This document shows positions 1-5,822 of a DNA stretch of 7,761 nt, in pieces. The stretch covers positions 1 through 7,761 of the forward strand of contig JAUVDU010000062.1 in NCBI GenBank assembly GCA_030595135.1. Reading direction: 5' to 3'. Source of the DNA: Deltaproteobacteria bacterium (lineage in GTDB: Bacteria; Desulfobacterota; Anaeroferrophillalia; Anaeroferrophillales; Tharpellaceae). The translations under genes and the position numbers were made by a program. Position 1 is the stretch's first letter, and each line of letters begins with the position of its first letter. The notes below the pieces were generated by a model. That model was given only the letters and a program-made list of their open reading frames with translations, ran no database searches and was not told the DNA's origin.

Positions 1-200
1 TGGCTGAAAAGATGTTAAAGATAGAACCGGAATTGCCGATTATTATCTGTACCGGCTACTGCGCCGGCGAGACTGAAAAGAAGATTCATGCCCTTGGCAT
101 AAGGGCGTTGTTGATGAAGCCATTGGCTCTGGAGAAGTTGGCTAAAAGAGTTCGTCAGATTCTGGACGATAAAGCTGGAACCCGCAAGATTATCGATTAA
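1..200 (+). CDS. Response-regulator receiver domain, C-terminal fragment (5' end outside window)
   Basis: The reading frame is open from the window edge and ends in TAA at 198-200; about 65 residues are visible. The segment reads as the last third of a CheY-like receiver (REC) domain: the ELPIIICTGY strand carries the conserved switch Thr before GY, and ALLMKPL carries the conserved Lys-Pro that coordinates the phospho-Asp. A final amphipathic helix (LEKLAKRVRQILD) closes the domain, followed by a short charged tail. The phospho-acceptor Asp would lie upstream, outside the window. The TGY and LMKPL wording with an immediate end is typical of REC domains at the C-terminus of hybrid sensor kinases or of multi-domain regulators, but the rest of the protein is not visible, so neither partner nor output can be named. 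No strong intrinsic terminator follows it. Confidence 0.82.
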   Translation, partial: AEKMLKIEPELPIIICTGYCAGETEKKIHALGIRALLMKPLALEKLAKRVRQILDDKAGTRKIID

Positions 201-366
201 AAACTTCCCGGTAAAATTTCAAGATAACGATGTGGTTCTGGTTTTAGTGACTTGCAGCCAAAAAGCTGTCATGAAAAACAAGAAAAATTTTATCGCGGAT
301 AACGGTTTCTGTTAAGTTAAAGAGGGCGAAGCGAAGTACACTCTAACCTCTATTGCTTAATTGGGT

Positions 367-383
367 TGCGGGCAAAGCCCGCA
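367..383. repeat. Perfect 7-bp hairpin next to the repeat end
   Basis: TGCGGGC (367-373), loop AAA, GCCCGCA (377-383) form a perfect GC-rich stem two bases before the TAGCTGGATAGTTAC repeat end. There is no T-run after it, so it is a poor candidate for an intrinsic terminator and is more likely part of the element's folded interior. Confidence 0.7.
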
Positions 384-384
384 T

Positions 385-399
385 TAGCTGGATAGTTAC
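385..399. repeat. Shared terminal repeat, right end of copy 1
   Basis: TAGCTGGATAGTTAC, one mismatch from TAGCTGAATAGTTAC found at 3117-3131 and 5120-5134. All three copies are in the same orientation and lie at the downstream side of an intergenic gap. Confidence 0.75.
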
Positions 400-412
400 G
401 TTTAATGTTTGC

Positions 413-441
413 TTGACAATTATAGTGCGACTGACTAATAT
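413..441 (+). promoter_or_regulatory. Sigma70-type promoter for argS
   Basis: A perfect -35 box TTGACA (413-418) is followed by a 17-bp spacer and a -10-like TAATAT (436-441, 4/6 to TATAAT). Transcription would start near 448 and give a leader of about 87 bases before the preferred argS start. It begins 13 bases downstream of the repeat end at 399, so argS probably has its own promoter regardless of the upstream gene. Confidence 0.6.
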
Positions 442-534
442 TACTCTTAGCTTGTTGATTAGTGATAGTGATCGCCTCTGGTTCGCGCCGGGGGTATTTT
501 TGTGTTCAGAGTAAGGGTAAGAGACCGGTTGTCG

Positions 535-2211
535 ATGAAGAAAAAAGTTATAAAATATGTCGAGAAAGCGGTTGCGGCGGTTGCCGCAGCGCGTGGTTTT
601 GCGGATGTGGAGTTGTCGGAGATCGGGATTGAGTTGCCGCGTGAAAAAGCTTTTGGTGATTTTTCATCGAATATTGCCATGCAATTGGCCGGGCGCTGGA
701 AAGATAACCCGCGGAAGATTGGCGCAGCTCTTAAGGATGAACTCGATAAAGAGACCGATCTGGCCGAAGTGACGATTGCGGGCCCCGGTTTTATTAATAT
801 GAGATTGACGTTTCCCTGCTGGCACCAGCGCTTGCAGGAGATTATTGAGTCGGGAGCGGACTTTGCCCAACTTGATTATGGGCAGGGGCGGCGGGTTCTA
901 GTTGAATTTGTCAGTGCCAATCCGACCGGACCGCTGCATATCGGACATGGTCGCGGGGCCGCAGTTGGTGATGTTCTGGCCCGACTTCTGACTTGGGCCG
1001 GTTTTTCCGTTGACCGTGAGTATTATGTTAATGATGCCGGTAACCAGATGATGGTTCTCGGCCGTTCATTGCGTTGGCGTTACCTGGAACTTCAAGGGCA
1101 GCGCCAGGGGGAGATTCCCGAAGGTTACTATCAAGGGGGCTACCTTTTGGATTTGGCAAAAGAGCTTCTTGCCGATCAGGGGGCTGAGCTGACGGCCGCA
1201 AATGTCGATGAAGAGGATGATGCCGGGTTAGAGTTTTTTACTAAATTTGCGGCTGATGCCATTCTTGCCGGCATTCGTGATGACCTCGATCTTTTCGGGG
1301 TTGGGTTTGAGCATTGGACCAGTGAGAAGAAGTTTTTTACTTCGGGCCTGGTCGATGATGCGTTGGCCGATCTCAAGAAAAAAGAGGTGCTTTACGAAGA
1401 AGAGGGGGCGACCTGGTTTGCCTCGTCTCGTTTTGGTGATGAAAAAGATCGAGTAGTGGTTCGGGCCAATGGTGTGAAAACCTATTTCGCTTCCGATATT
1501 GCCTATCACCGGGAAAAATATGAACGTGGTTACGATCTTCTGATTGATGTCTGGGGAGCCGATCATCACGGATATGTGCCCCGTCTCAAAGCCGCAATTG
1601 AGGCTTTGGGTCATGAACCGGAGAGCTTTGCCGCTATTTTAGTTCAGTTGGTTAGTCTTTCACGGGGTGGAACTCCGGTGGCGATGTCGACTCGGGCGGG
1701 TCAATTTATTACGCTTGAGGAGGTTGTTCGCGAAGTAGGTAAGGATGCGGCTCGTTATTTCTTTCTGACTCGACGTTCCGATAGTCAATTAGATTTTGAT
1801 CTCGAACTGGCCAAGTCTAAAAATAATGACAATCCGGTCTATTACGCCCAGTATGCCCACGCCAGGATATGTAGTATTTTCAGAAGGGCCGAGGAGGAAG
1901 GGGTTAAGCCTAATTGCGATAGAGCCTCTTTTGCGGCCTCCTTGACGCTTCCGGAAGAACTTGATCTGATTAAAAAACTGGACAATTTTACGGCTCTTCT
2001 CGAGAGTGCCGCCCGCACGCTTGAGCTCCATCGAATTACCTATTATCTTGACGAACTCGCGGCCCAGCTCCACTCTTATTATAATCGTAACAAGGTGATA
2101 ACCGAGGATCTCCAGGTTTCCGGTGATCGGCTTCTGCTGGTTGGCGCAATTCGTCAGGTGATCAAAATTTGCCTGACTCTTTTGGGGGTCTCAGCTCCAG
2201 AGAAGATGTAG
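535..2211 (+). CDS. argS: Arginyl-tRNA synthetase
   Basis: ArgRS charges tRNA-Arg with arginine using ATP in the cytoplasm; it is a class I synthetase. The protein is 558 residues, the usual bacterial length. An N-terminal tRNA D-loop-recognition (Arg_tRNA_synt_N) region spans roughly residues 1-90. The catalytic core follows, with an exact HIGH motif (residues 135-138, within GPLHIGHGRG) and a KMSKS-type loop reading AMSTRAG around residue 384, a variant common in ArgRS. The C-terminal DALR anticodon-binding domain starts near YAQYAHARI and ends in a helix close to the C-terminus (LTLLGVSAPEKM). I chose ATG 535 because MKKKVIKYVEKA is a typical ArgRS N-terminus and an AAGAG lies about 11 bases upstream; an in-frame GTG at 502 would add 11 residues with no family support. 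A SPOR protein gene follows after 5 bases, so the two are probably co-transcribed. No frameshift or missing motif is seen. Confidence 0.97.
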   Translation: MKKKVIKYVEKAVAAVAAARGFADVELSEIGIELPREKAFGDFSSNIAMQLAGRWKDNPRKIGAALKDELDKETDLAEVTIAGPGFINMRLTFPCWHQRLQEIIESGADFAQLDYGQGRRVLVEFVSANPTGPLHIGHGRGAAVGDVLARLLTWAGFSVDREYYVNDAGNQMMVLGRSLRWRYLELQGQRQGEIPEGYYQGGYLLDLAKELLADQGAELTAANVDEEDDAGLEFFTKFAADAILAGIRDDLDLFGVGFEHWTSEKKFFTSGLVDDALADLKKKEVLYEEEGATWFASSRFGDEKDRVVVRANGVKTYFASDIAYHREKYERGYDLLIDVWGADHHGYVPRLKAAIEALGHEPESFAAILVQLVSLSRGGTPVAMSTRAGQFITLEEVVREVGKDAARYFFLTRRSDSQLDFDLELAKSKNNDNPVYYAQYAHARICSIFRRAEEEGVKPNCDRASFAASLTLPEELDLIKKLDNFTALLESAARTLELHRITYYLDELAAQLHSYYNRNKVITEDLQVSGDRLLLVGAIRQVIKICLTLLGVSAPEKM

Positions 2212-2216
2212 CAGTT

Positions 2217-2906
2217 ATGATAGAACAGTTGAAAGCCATTTTTATCTCGCTAATTGTGTTGCTGGTGTTTTTCGGCGTTGGGGTTCTGGTCGGTTTGAAA
2301 CTGCCTGAGAATGAATCCTATCAGCGTTGGCATAGTGCCAATAAGGCGATGGTTGAAAAAGCCAAGCCGACGGATGTTGCGGTTATGCAGATGCCTGGCA
2401 GTGAGCCGGCTAAGGGCGAGCCTTCGTTTTCAGGGTCTCATTCAGAGTCCTGCCCCGGCGGGGTCTGTAAATTGCCGACGTCTAATGACACTTCAGGTCA
2501 GCTTGCCGACCCACCAAAGAAGAAGCTTAATCTGACTTTTTACGAGACTTTAGGTGATAAGCCGACCGAGAGTGGCGGTTCGGCCATTAGAATCAAAACG
2601 GCTCCGTTAGTGGGAAAGAAAAAATCGGCTTCCGGGGCGCTGAAAAGTGAAAACCGGCTACCGAAAACCGGAGCTGGCTGGGAGGTAAGAATTTGTTCTC
2701 TGGCGCAAGAGATTAAAGCTCGTCTGGTGCGCAGCAAATTGATGAAAACCTATCCTGGAGTCGAGATTGAAGCGGTTCAAGTGGCTGGTAAAGGTACTTG
2801 GTACCGGGTGAAAATCATTAATATCAAAGATCTGGGAGAGGCCGAACGCTACCAGCGGGAACTTATCAAAGCCCATAAATATAAGCCTATGATTGTCAAA
2901 CAGTGA
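2217..2906 (+). CDS. SPOR-domain inner-membrane protein
   Basis: A 229-residue bitopic membrane protein. A short cytoplasmic start (MIEQLK) is followed by one hydrophobic helix (about residues 8-27), then a long low-complexity periplasmic linker with many Pro, Ser, Gly and Lys, and a C-terminal SPOR domain (about 154-228, from GWEVRICSLA to YKPMIVKQ, including the typical WYRVKI strand). SPOR domains bind denuded peptidoglycan glycan strands and target proteins to the division septum; FtsN is the classic case. The LNLTFYETL segment (about 104-112) is a motif I associate with deltaproteobacterial SPOR proteins. The linker contains Cys79 and Cys84 (CPGGVC), and Cys160 lies in the SPOR domain. 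ATG 2217 is preferred over an in-frame TTG at 2169: it puts the membrane helix at the N-terminus, a GAGAAG lies about 11 bases upstream, and it avoids overlapping argS by 43 bases. The exact partner or enzyme is unknown. Confidence 0.88.
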   Translation: MIEQLKAIFISLIVLLVFFGVGVLVGLKLPENESYQRWHSANKAMVEKAKPTDVAVMQMPGSEPAKGEPSFSGSHSESCPGGVCKLPTSNDTSGQLADPPKKKLNLTFYETLGDKPTESGGSAIRIKTAPLVGKKKSASGALKSENRLPKTGAGWEVRICSLAQEIKARLVRSKLMKTYPGVEIEAVQVAGKGTWYRVKIINIKDLGEAERYQRELIKAHKYKPMIVKQ

Positions 2907-2925
2907 ATACAAAACAATAAATTTC

Positions 2926-2937
2926 TAACTATTCAGC
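2926..2937. repeat. Left terminal inverted repeat, copy 2
   Basis: TAACTATTCAGC is the exact reverse complement of 3119-3130. It starts 19 bases after the SPOR gene stop codon. Confidence 0.85.
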
Positions 2938-2992
2938 GGCCCACCATGAAATTACATTTAACTGGGTTGAACTTTGCTTCGCCCACATAAAC

Positions 2993-3094
2993 GGGGTCAC
3001 TACCCCAAGAGTGCTTCCTCGCGAAGTTTATGCCCTTTAGGGTGCTCACAGCGAAGCTTGGGGTGCTGACGCACCTTATGCCAGCAATGACCCC
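2993..3094. repeat. Nested foldback structure inside copy 2
   Basis: GGGGTCA (2993-2999) pairs with TGACCCC (3088-3094). Inside that, ACCCCAAG (3002-3009) pairs with CTTGGGGT (3057-3064), and CCCTTTAGGG (3033-3042) forms a small hairpin. GGTGC (3062-3066) and GCACC (3071-3075) form another, which conflicts slightly with the 3057-3064 arm. GGGGT (2993-2997) can also pair locally with ACCCC (3002-3006), so two exclusive folds exist. GCGAAG occurs at 3021-3026 and 3051-3056, with its complement CTTCGC at 2978-2983. No poly-T follows, so this is not an obvious terminator. Confidence 0.6.
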
Positions 3095-3118
3095 AATCCC
3101 GACAGTTTGTAAGCGGTA

Positions 3119-3130
3119 GCTGAATAGTTA
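3119..3130. repeat. Right terminal inverted repeat, copy 2
   Basis: GCTGAATAGTTA lies within TAGCTGAATAGTTAC (3117-3131), identical over 15 bases to 5120-5134. Confidence 0.85.
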
Positions 3131-3200
3131 CACTATTCTTAATTTAGTCAATCAGGCGCGTTGCGTCTTTTTTTGTATGCAGGTTGTGGTATAGAGGTAT

Positions 3201-5006
3201 ATGGCTTCTTCTCAAAAAAATATCCGGAATTTTTCTATTATTGCTCATATCGATCACGGTAAATCGACACTTGCGGATCGTCTGCTTGAGGTGACCGGGG
3301 CGGTTACTGCTCGTGAGATGAAGGCGCAGCTTTTAGATACGATGGATATTGAACGTGAGCGCGGGATTACGATCAAGGCGCAATCGGTATGTCTCGATTA
3401 TAAAGCCTGCGACGGTCAGCTCTATCAGCTCAACATGATTGACACGCCCGGGCATGTCGACTTTTCCTATGAAGTGTCGCGCAGTTTGGCTGCTACTGAA
3501 GGGGCGGTTCTGGTGGTTGATGCGGCGCAAGGGGTTGAAGCCCAAACCTTGGCCAATGTTTATCATGCTCTGGATGCCGATCTGGAGATTATTCCGGTCT
3601 TGAACAAGATCGACCTCCCGGTAGCCGAGCCCGACCGGATCAAACGCCAGATTGAAGAGGTGATCGGACTTGATACCGAAAATGCACTTTTGATCAGTGC
3701 TAAAACCGGGATCGGTATTGATGAGTTTCTTGAGGCCGTGGTTGAGCGTATTCCGGCTCCCGAAGGTGATTTGAAAGCGCCTTTAAAAGCGATGATTTTT
3801 GACTCCTGGTTTGATGCTTATCAGGGGGTAATTGCTCTGGTTCGGATCTTTGATGGGATGATCAAGCCCGGCATGAAGATTAAGATGATGTCGACCGAAC
3901 GTGAATTTGAGGTTCTGCGGGTCGGGAAAATGCGTCCGACCATGGTTGACACTAAAACTCTTGAAGTTGGTGAAGTCGGTTTTGTTATTGCCGGGATCAA
4001 ATCCGTGGCCGATTGTAAAGTCGGGGATACGATAACCGGTTTCAAAGAGGCGACCGAAACTCCATTTCCCGGTTTTAAAGAAGCTCAGCCGATGGTTTTC
4101 AGTGGTCTTTATCCGACCGATTCAATCCAGTATGAGCCTTTAAGAGATGCGCTGGCCAAACTTCGGCTCAATGATGCCTCCTTTACTTTCCAACCGGAAA
4201 CCTCGACCGCTTTAGGTTTTGGTTTTCGTTGTGGTTTTCTTGGCTTGCTCCATATGGAGATTATTCAGGAGCGCCTCGAACGCGAATATCAGATTGATCT
4301 GATTACAACTTCACCCACGGTAATTTATAAAATTGAGTTGAGAGACGGTACGACTATTGAAATTGATACTCCGAGCAGTATGCCTGCAGCCGGTGATATT
4401 AGTAATATAGGTGAGCCCATGGTACGGGCATCGATCTATGTTCCCAATGAGTATATCGGCAATATCATGAAACTCTGTGAAGATAAACGGGGAACTCAGC
4501 AAGAGGTTAAATATCTGGATGAGACCCGGGCTATGGTGGTCTATGATCTTCCCTTAAATGAGATTGTTCTTGATTTTTATGATCGTCTTAAATCGTTGAC
4601 CCGTGGCTATGCTTCGCTCGATTATGAACCTTGTGGTCACCGCCATGCCAACCTCGTAAAACTTGATATCATGATCAATGGCGAGTTGGTTGATGCGCTC
4701 TCGATGATTGTTCATCAGGAGTGCTCTTTTGATCGCGGTCGTGATCTTGCGGTCAAGATGAAAGAGCTGATTCCCCGGCAGATGTTTGAGGTCGCGATCC
4801 AGGCCGCAATCGGCACCAAAGTGGTGGCGCGAACAACGGTCAAAGCCTTGCGCAAAAATGTTACCGCCAAATGTTATGGCGGCGACATCAGTCGAAAACG
4901 GAAACTGCTGGAAAAACAGAAAGCCGGTAAAAAGCGGATGAAACGGGTCGGCAAGGTCGAACTTCCGCAAGACGCATTCCTGGCAATCCTAAACATTGAT
5001 AATTAG
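3201..5006 (+). CDS. lepA: Elongation factor 4 (ribosome back-translocase GTPase LepA)
   Basis: LepA/EF4 is a ribosome-associated translational GTPase linked to back-translocation, translation under stress and 30S assembly. The 601-residue length is standard. The G domain carries all five motifs: G1 AHIDHGKST (15-23), G2 RERGIT (52-57), G3 DTPGHVDF (81-88), G4 NKID (135-138) and G5 SAK (166-168). An EF-G-like domain II follows, then domains III and V (for example [15 protein letters not shown] and the [15 protein letters not shown] region). The LepA-specific C-terminal domain (about 490-600) contains the basic [24 protein letters not shown] stretch that contacts tRNA; the end ILNIDN is normal for the family. 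AGAGG (3193-3197) sits only 3 bases before the ATG, a short spacing, but the N-terminus fits the family. The stop codon TAG uses TA from a target-site duplication and G from the first base of the inserted element downstream. Confidence 0.98.
   Translation: MASSQKNIRNFSIIAHIDHGKSTLADRLLEVTGAVTAREMKAQLLDTMDIERERGITIKAQSVCLDYKACDGQLYQLNMIDTPGHVDFSYEVSRSLAATEGAVLVVDAAQGVEAQTLANVYHALDADLEIIPVLNKIDLPVAEPDRIKRQIEEVIGLDTENALLISAKTGIGIDEFLEAVVERIPAPEGDLKAPLKAMIFDSWFDAYQGVIALVRIFDGMIKPGMKIKMMSTEREFEVLRVGKMRPTMVDTKTLEVGEVGFVIAGIKSVADCKVGDTITGFKEATETPFPGFKEAQPMVFSGLYPTDSIQYEPLRDALAKLRLNDASFTFQPETSTALGFGFRCGFLGLLHMEIIQERLEREYQIDLITTSPTVIYKIELRDGTTIEIDTPSSMPAAGDISNIGEPMVRASIYVPNEYIGNIMKLCEDKRGTQQEVKYLDETRAMVVYDLPLNEIVLDFYDRLKSLTRGYASLDYEPCGHRHANLVKLDIMINGELVDALSMIVHQECSFDRGRDLAVKMKELIPRQMFEVAIQAAIGTKVVARTTVKALRKNVTAKCYGGDISRKRKLLEKQKAGKKRMKRVGKVELPQDAFLAILNIDN
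4998..5005. repeat. Target-site duplication, left copy
   Basis: GATAATTA directly abuts the first G of the element at 5006 and is identical to 5135-5142. It encodes the last two residues of LepA and the first two bases of its stop codon. The identity stops at both edges (T at 4997; C at 5134), so the duplication is exactly 8 bp. Confidence 0.8.
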
Positions 5007-5017
5007 TAACTTTCAGC
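5006..5017. repeat. Left terminal inverted repeat, copy 3
   Basis: GTAACTTTCAGC is the inverted match of 5122-5134 with a single-base gap. Its first base completes the lepA TAG stop codon. Confidence 0.8.
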
Positions 5018-5052
5018 GTAAGTAGAAAAACACCAAATATTGATGCATTTCA

Positions 5053-5115
5053 GTAAATTCTGGGGACATAACCTGATTCTCCGAAGGAAATCGGGATTGT
5101 GTACCCTGAATTTAC
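5053..5115. repeat. Long imperfect palindrome inside copy 3
   Basis: The outer arms 5053-5067 (GTAAATTCTGGGGAC) and 5101-5115 (GTACCCTGAATTTAC) pair at 13 of 15 positions. An inner hairpin pairs 5072-5082 with 5086-5095, with one bulged C at 5079, one G-T pair and a GAA loop. Together they could form a cruciform in DNA or a stable stem in RNA. No T-run follows 5095 or 5115, so a Rho-independent terminator is not indicated. Confidence 0.75.
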
Positions 5116-5140
5116 GGGTTAGCTGAATAGTTACGATAAT
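5111..5140 (+). promoter_or_regulatory. Possible hybrid promoter for lepB at the element's right end
   Basis: TTTACG (5111-5116, 4/6 to TTGACA) lies 18 bp upstream of GATAAT (5135-5140, 5/6 to TATAAT). The -35-like box lies inside the element and the -10-like box comes from the target-site duplication. Transcription would start near 5147, about 17 bases before the lepB start. This is pattern matching only; AT-rich junctions give such matches by chance. Confidence 0.3.
5122..5134. repeat. Right terminal inverted repeat, copy 3
   Basis: GCTGAATAGTTAC; with two upstream bases it is identical to 3117-3131 and one mismatch from 385-399. Confidence 0.85.
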
Positions 5141-5142
5141 TA
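5135..5142. repeat. Target-site duplication, right copy
   Basis: GATAATTA, identical to 4998-5005 and directly following the last C of the element. Joining the left copy to base 5143 recreates a TAA stop in the lepA frame. Confidence 0.8.
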
Positions 5143-5163
5143 ATAATAAAGAGAAAAAACATT

Positions 5164-5805
5164 TTGTCTAAGAAAAATATTGAAACAAAGAAAAGTAAAG
5201 GTAGCGTGATTCGTGAGTATGCTGAATCGATTGTCGTGGCTATCCTGATTGCCCTTTTTATTCGCGCTTTTGTTGTTCAAGCCTTTAAGATTCCTTCCGG
5301 TTCGATGGAGCCGACCTTGTTGGTCGGAGATCATCTGCTTGTCAATAAATTTATTTATGGCATCAAACTGCCCTTTGTCGACCAAAAAGTTCTTATTTAT
5401 AAAGAGCCGCAGCGCGACGATATTGTCGTTTTCATCTTTCCCAAAGACAAAAGTAAAGATTTTATCAAACGGGTGGTTGGAACTCCCGGCGATACAGTTG
5501 AAATTCGTCGGAAAAAGATATATATTAATGGTAACCTTTGGGATGATCCGCATGGCGTCTATCGCGATGCCGCAGTTACCGGCCTTGTGCCGCGTGACAA
5601 TTTCGGTCCGGTCGTGGTTCCGCCGGAGCATGTTCTGGTCATGGGAGATAATCGGGATCGCAGTTACGACGGCCGTTTCTGGGGCTTTGTTCCCTTTGAT
5701 CAGATAAAAGGAAAAGCCCTGATTCTCTATTGGTCGTGGGATAGATTGACTGGTAACGTAGCTGAAAAGATACGTTTTAAAAGGATTGGGCAACTGATAC
5801 ACTAG
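5164..5805 (+). CDS. lepB: Signal peptidase I
   Basis: Type I leader peptidase cleaves signal peptides from exported preproteins on the outer face of the inner membrane. The 213-residue protein has a basic N-terminus, one membrane helix (about residues 22-41), then box B KIPSGSMEPTL with the predicted nucleophile Ser47. The predicted general base Lys102 lies in box D (FIKRVVGTPGD), and box E reads VMGDNRDRSYDGRFWGFVP. In box E the usual DSR is DGR, a mild variation; the Ser/Lys dyad is intact. Only one N-terminal helix is present, unlike E. coli LepB with two. The start is TTG at 5164: no ATG lies upstream in frame, AAGAG occurs about 10 bases before it, and the first internal ATG (Met48) would remove the catalytic Ser. 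It follows lepA, a classic pairing, with the inserted element between them. Confidence 0.96.
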   Translation: MSKKNIETKKSKGSVIREYAESIVVAILIALFIRAFVVQAFKIPSGSMEPTLLVGDHLLVNKFIYGIKLPFVDQKVLIYKEPQRDDIVVFIFPKDKSKDFIKRVVGTPGDTVEIRRKKIYINGNLWDDPHGVYRDAAVTGLVPRDNFGPVVVPPEHVLVMGDNRDRSYDGRFWGFVPFDQIKGKALILYWSWDRLTGNVAEKIRFKRIGQLIH

Positions 5806-5811
5806 GTTCTT

Positions 5812-5816
5812 GGAGG
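5812..5816 (+). promoter_or_regulatory. Strong ribosome binding site of the STAS gene
   Basis: GGAGG, 6 bases before ATG 5823, is one of the best Shine-Dalgarno matches in the window and fixes the start of the STAS gene. It lies in the 17-base gap after lepB, so the gene is probably translated from a shared transcript. Confidence 0.75.
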
Positions 5817-5822
5817 TTTAAA

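Larger units (their letters stand above)
247..399. mobile_element. Possible degenerate MITE-like element (copy 1)
   Basis: The right end is clear: GCTGGATAGTTAC (387-399) matches the GCTGAATAGTTAC ends of the other two elements with one substitution and ends in TTAC. The proposed left end, GTGACTTGCAGC (247-258), matches the left end of the lepA-lepB copy (GTAACTTTCAGC) at 10 of 12 positions but is not a strong inverted match to its own right end. I found no flanking direct repeat: 239-246 and 400-407 do not agree. The interior shares a 14-base block with copy 2 in inverted orientation (13/14). The right end is well supported; the left boundary is a guess. Confidence 0.35.
201..534. other. 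Intergenic gap between the receiver gene and argS
   Basis: This 334-base gap has no convincing gene. From left to right it holds an AT-rich stretch with a weak 4-bp hairpin (CAGC at 255-258, GCTG at 265-268), a GGGCGAAGCGAAGT block (324-337), a perfect 7-bp hairpin (367-383), the shared repeat end (385-399), a sigma70-like promoter (413-441) and an argS leader of about 85 bases. I see no T-box, riboswitch or tRNA-like fold in the leader. Confidence 0.6.
2925..3131. mobile_element. Foldback/MITE-like element (copy 2) filling the argS-SPOR / lepA gap
   Basis: Perfect 12-bp terminal inverted repeats, TAACTATTCAGC (2926-2937) and GCTGAATAGTTA (3119-3130), bound about 205 bases in a 294-base gap without a gene. 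The right end finishes TTAC; the left would be GTAAC but has C at 2925, so one terminal base has changed. Inside are nested complementary segments (2993-2999 with 3088-3094, 3002-3009 with 3057-3064) and small hairpins. No 8-bp flanking duplication is visible (2917-2924 and 3132-3139 agree at 4 of 8), so if it was inserted by transposition the site has diverged. It has no coding capacity, so movement would need a transposase in trans. It ends 69 bases before the lepA start. Confidence 0.6.
5006..5134. mobile_element. MITE-like insertion (copy 3) with terminal repeats and 8-bp target duplication, IS66-type ends
   Basis: A 129-base non-coding element begins GTAACTTTCAGC (5006-5017) and ends GCTGAATAGTTAC (5122-5134). 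The two ends are inverted repeats that agree at 12 of 13 positions, the difference being one missing A on the left. An identical 8-mer, GATAATTA, flanks it on both sides with no gap. The interior is mostly a long imperfect palindrome (5053-5115). Known of the family: IS66-group elements typically have GTAA...TTAC termini and make 8-bp duplications. I infer a non-autonomous derivative of that group; no transposase is encoded here. It sits between lepA and lepB, begins with the last base of the lepA stop codon and accounts for most of the 157-base gap. The sequence-level evidence for transposition is good; the family assignment is inference. Confidence 0.8.

Noticed and set aside
367..383. The 7-bp GC hairpin as an intrinsic terminator of the receiver gene
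   Set aside because: No T-run follows on either strand, and it lies about 170 bases from the stop codon, beside the repeat end.
239..407. Target-site duplication around copy 1
   Set aside because: TGGTTTTA (239-246) and GTTTAATG (400-407) do not match position by position; GTTTTA versus GTTTAA similarity needs a shifted boundary and is too weak.
502..534. GTG at 502 as the argS start
   Set aside because: The extra 11 residues (MFRVRVRDRLS) are not typical of ArgRS; ATG 535 begins the usual first helix.
448..534. T-box or arginine-responsive leader upstream of argS
   Set aside because: No T-box bulge motif, no terminator and no Arg-codon leader peptide are visible in the roughly 87-base leader.
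2169..2216. TTG at 2169 as the SPOR-protein start
   Set aside because: It would overlap argS by 43 bases and put 16 polar residues before the short cytoplasmic segment; ATG 2217 has a purine-rich site upstream and fits better.
3107..3135. A promoter for lepA at the right end of copy 2 (TTGTAA with TACACT)
   Set aside because: Both boxes match only 4 of 6 positions with 16-bp spacing; lepA must be transcribed from somewhere near, but I cannot place the promoter.
2917..3139. Target-site duplication around copy 2
   Set aside because: The 8-mers beside the ends (2917-2924 and 3132-3139) agree at only 4 positions, no better than chance in AT-rich DNA.
4554..4970. Minus-strand open frame inside lepA (and similar ones inside argS and pyrB)
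   Set aside because: These overlap conserved coding sequence on the other strand, resemble no known family and are explained as codon-use shadows.
385..5134. The three shared motifs as a CRISPR array or phage attachment sites
   Set aside because: Copies are kilobases apart, only about 15 bases long and paired with inverted partners; one has a precise 8-bp duplication, which fits a transposable element.
5140..5802. A 220-codon open frame on the minus strand opposite lepB
   Set aside because: It mirrors a convincing signal peptidase gene with an intact Ser/Lys dyad; the minus-strand peptide has no recognisable domain, and all well-supported genes here are on the + strand.
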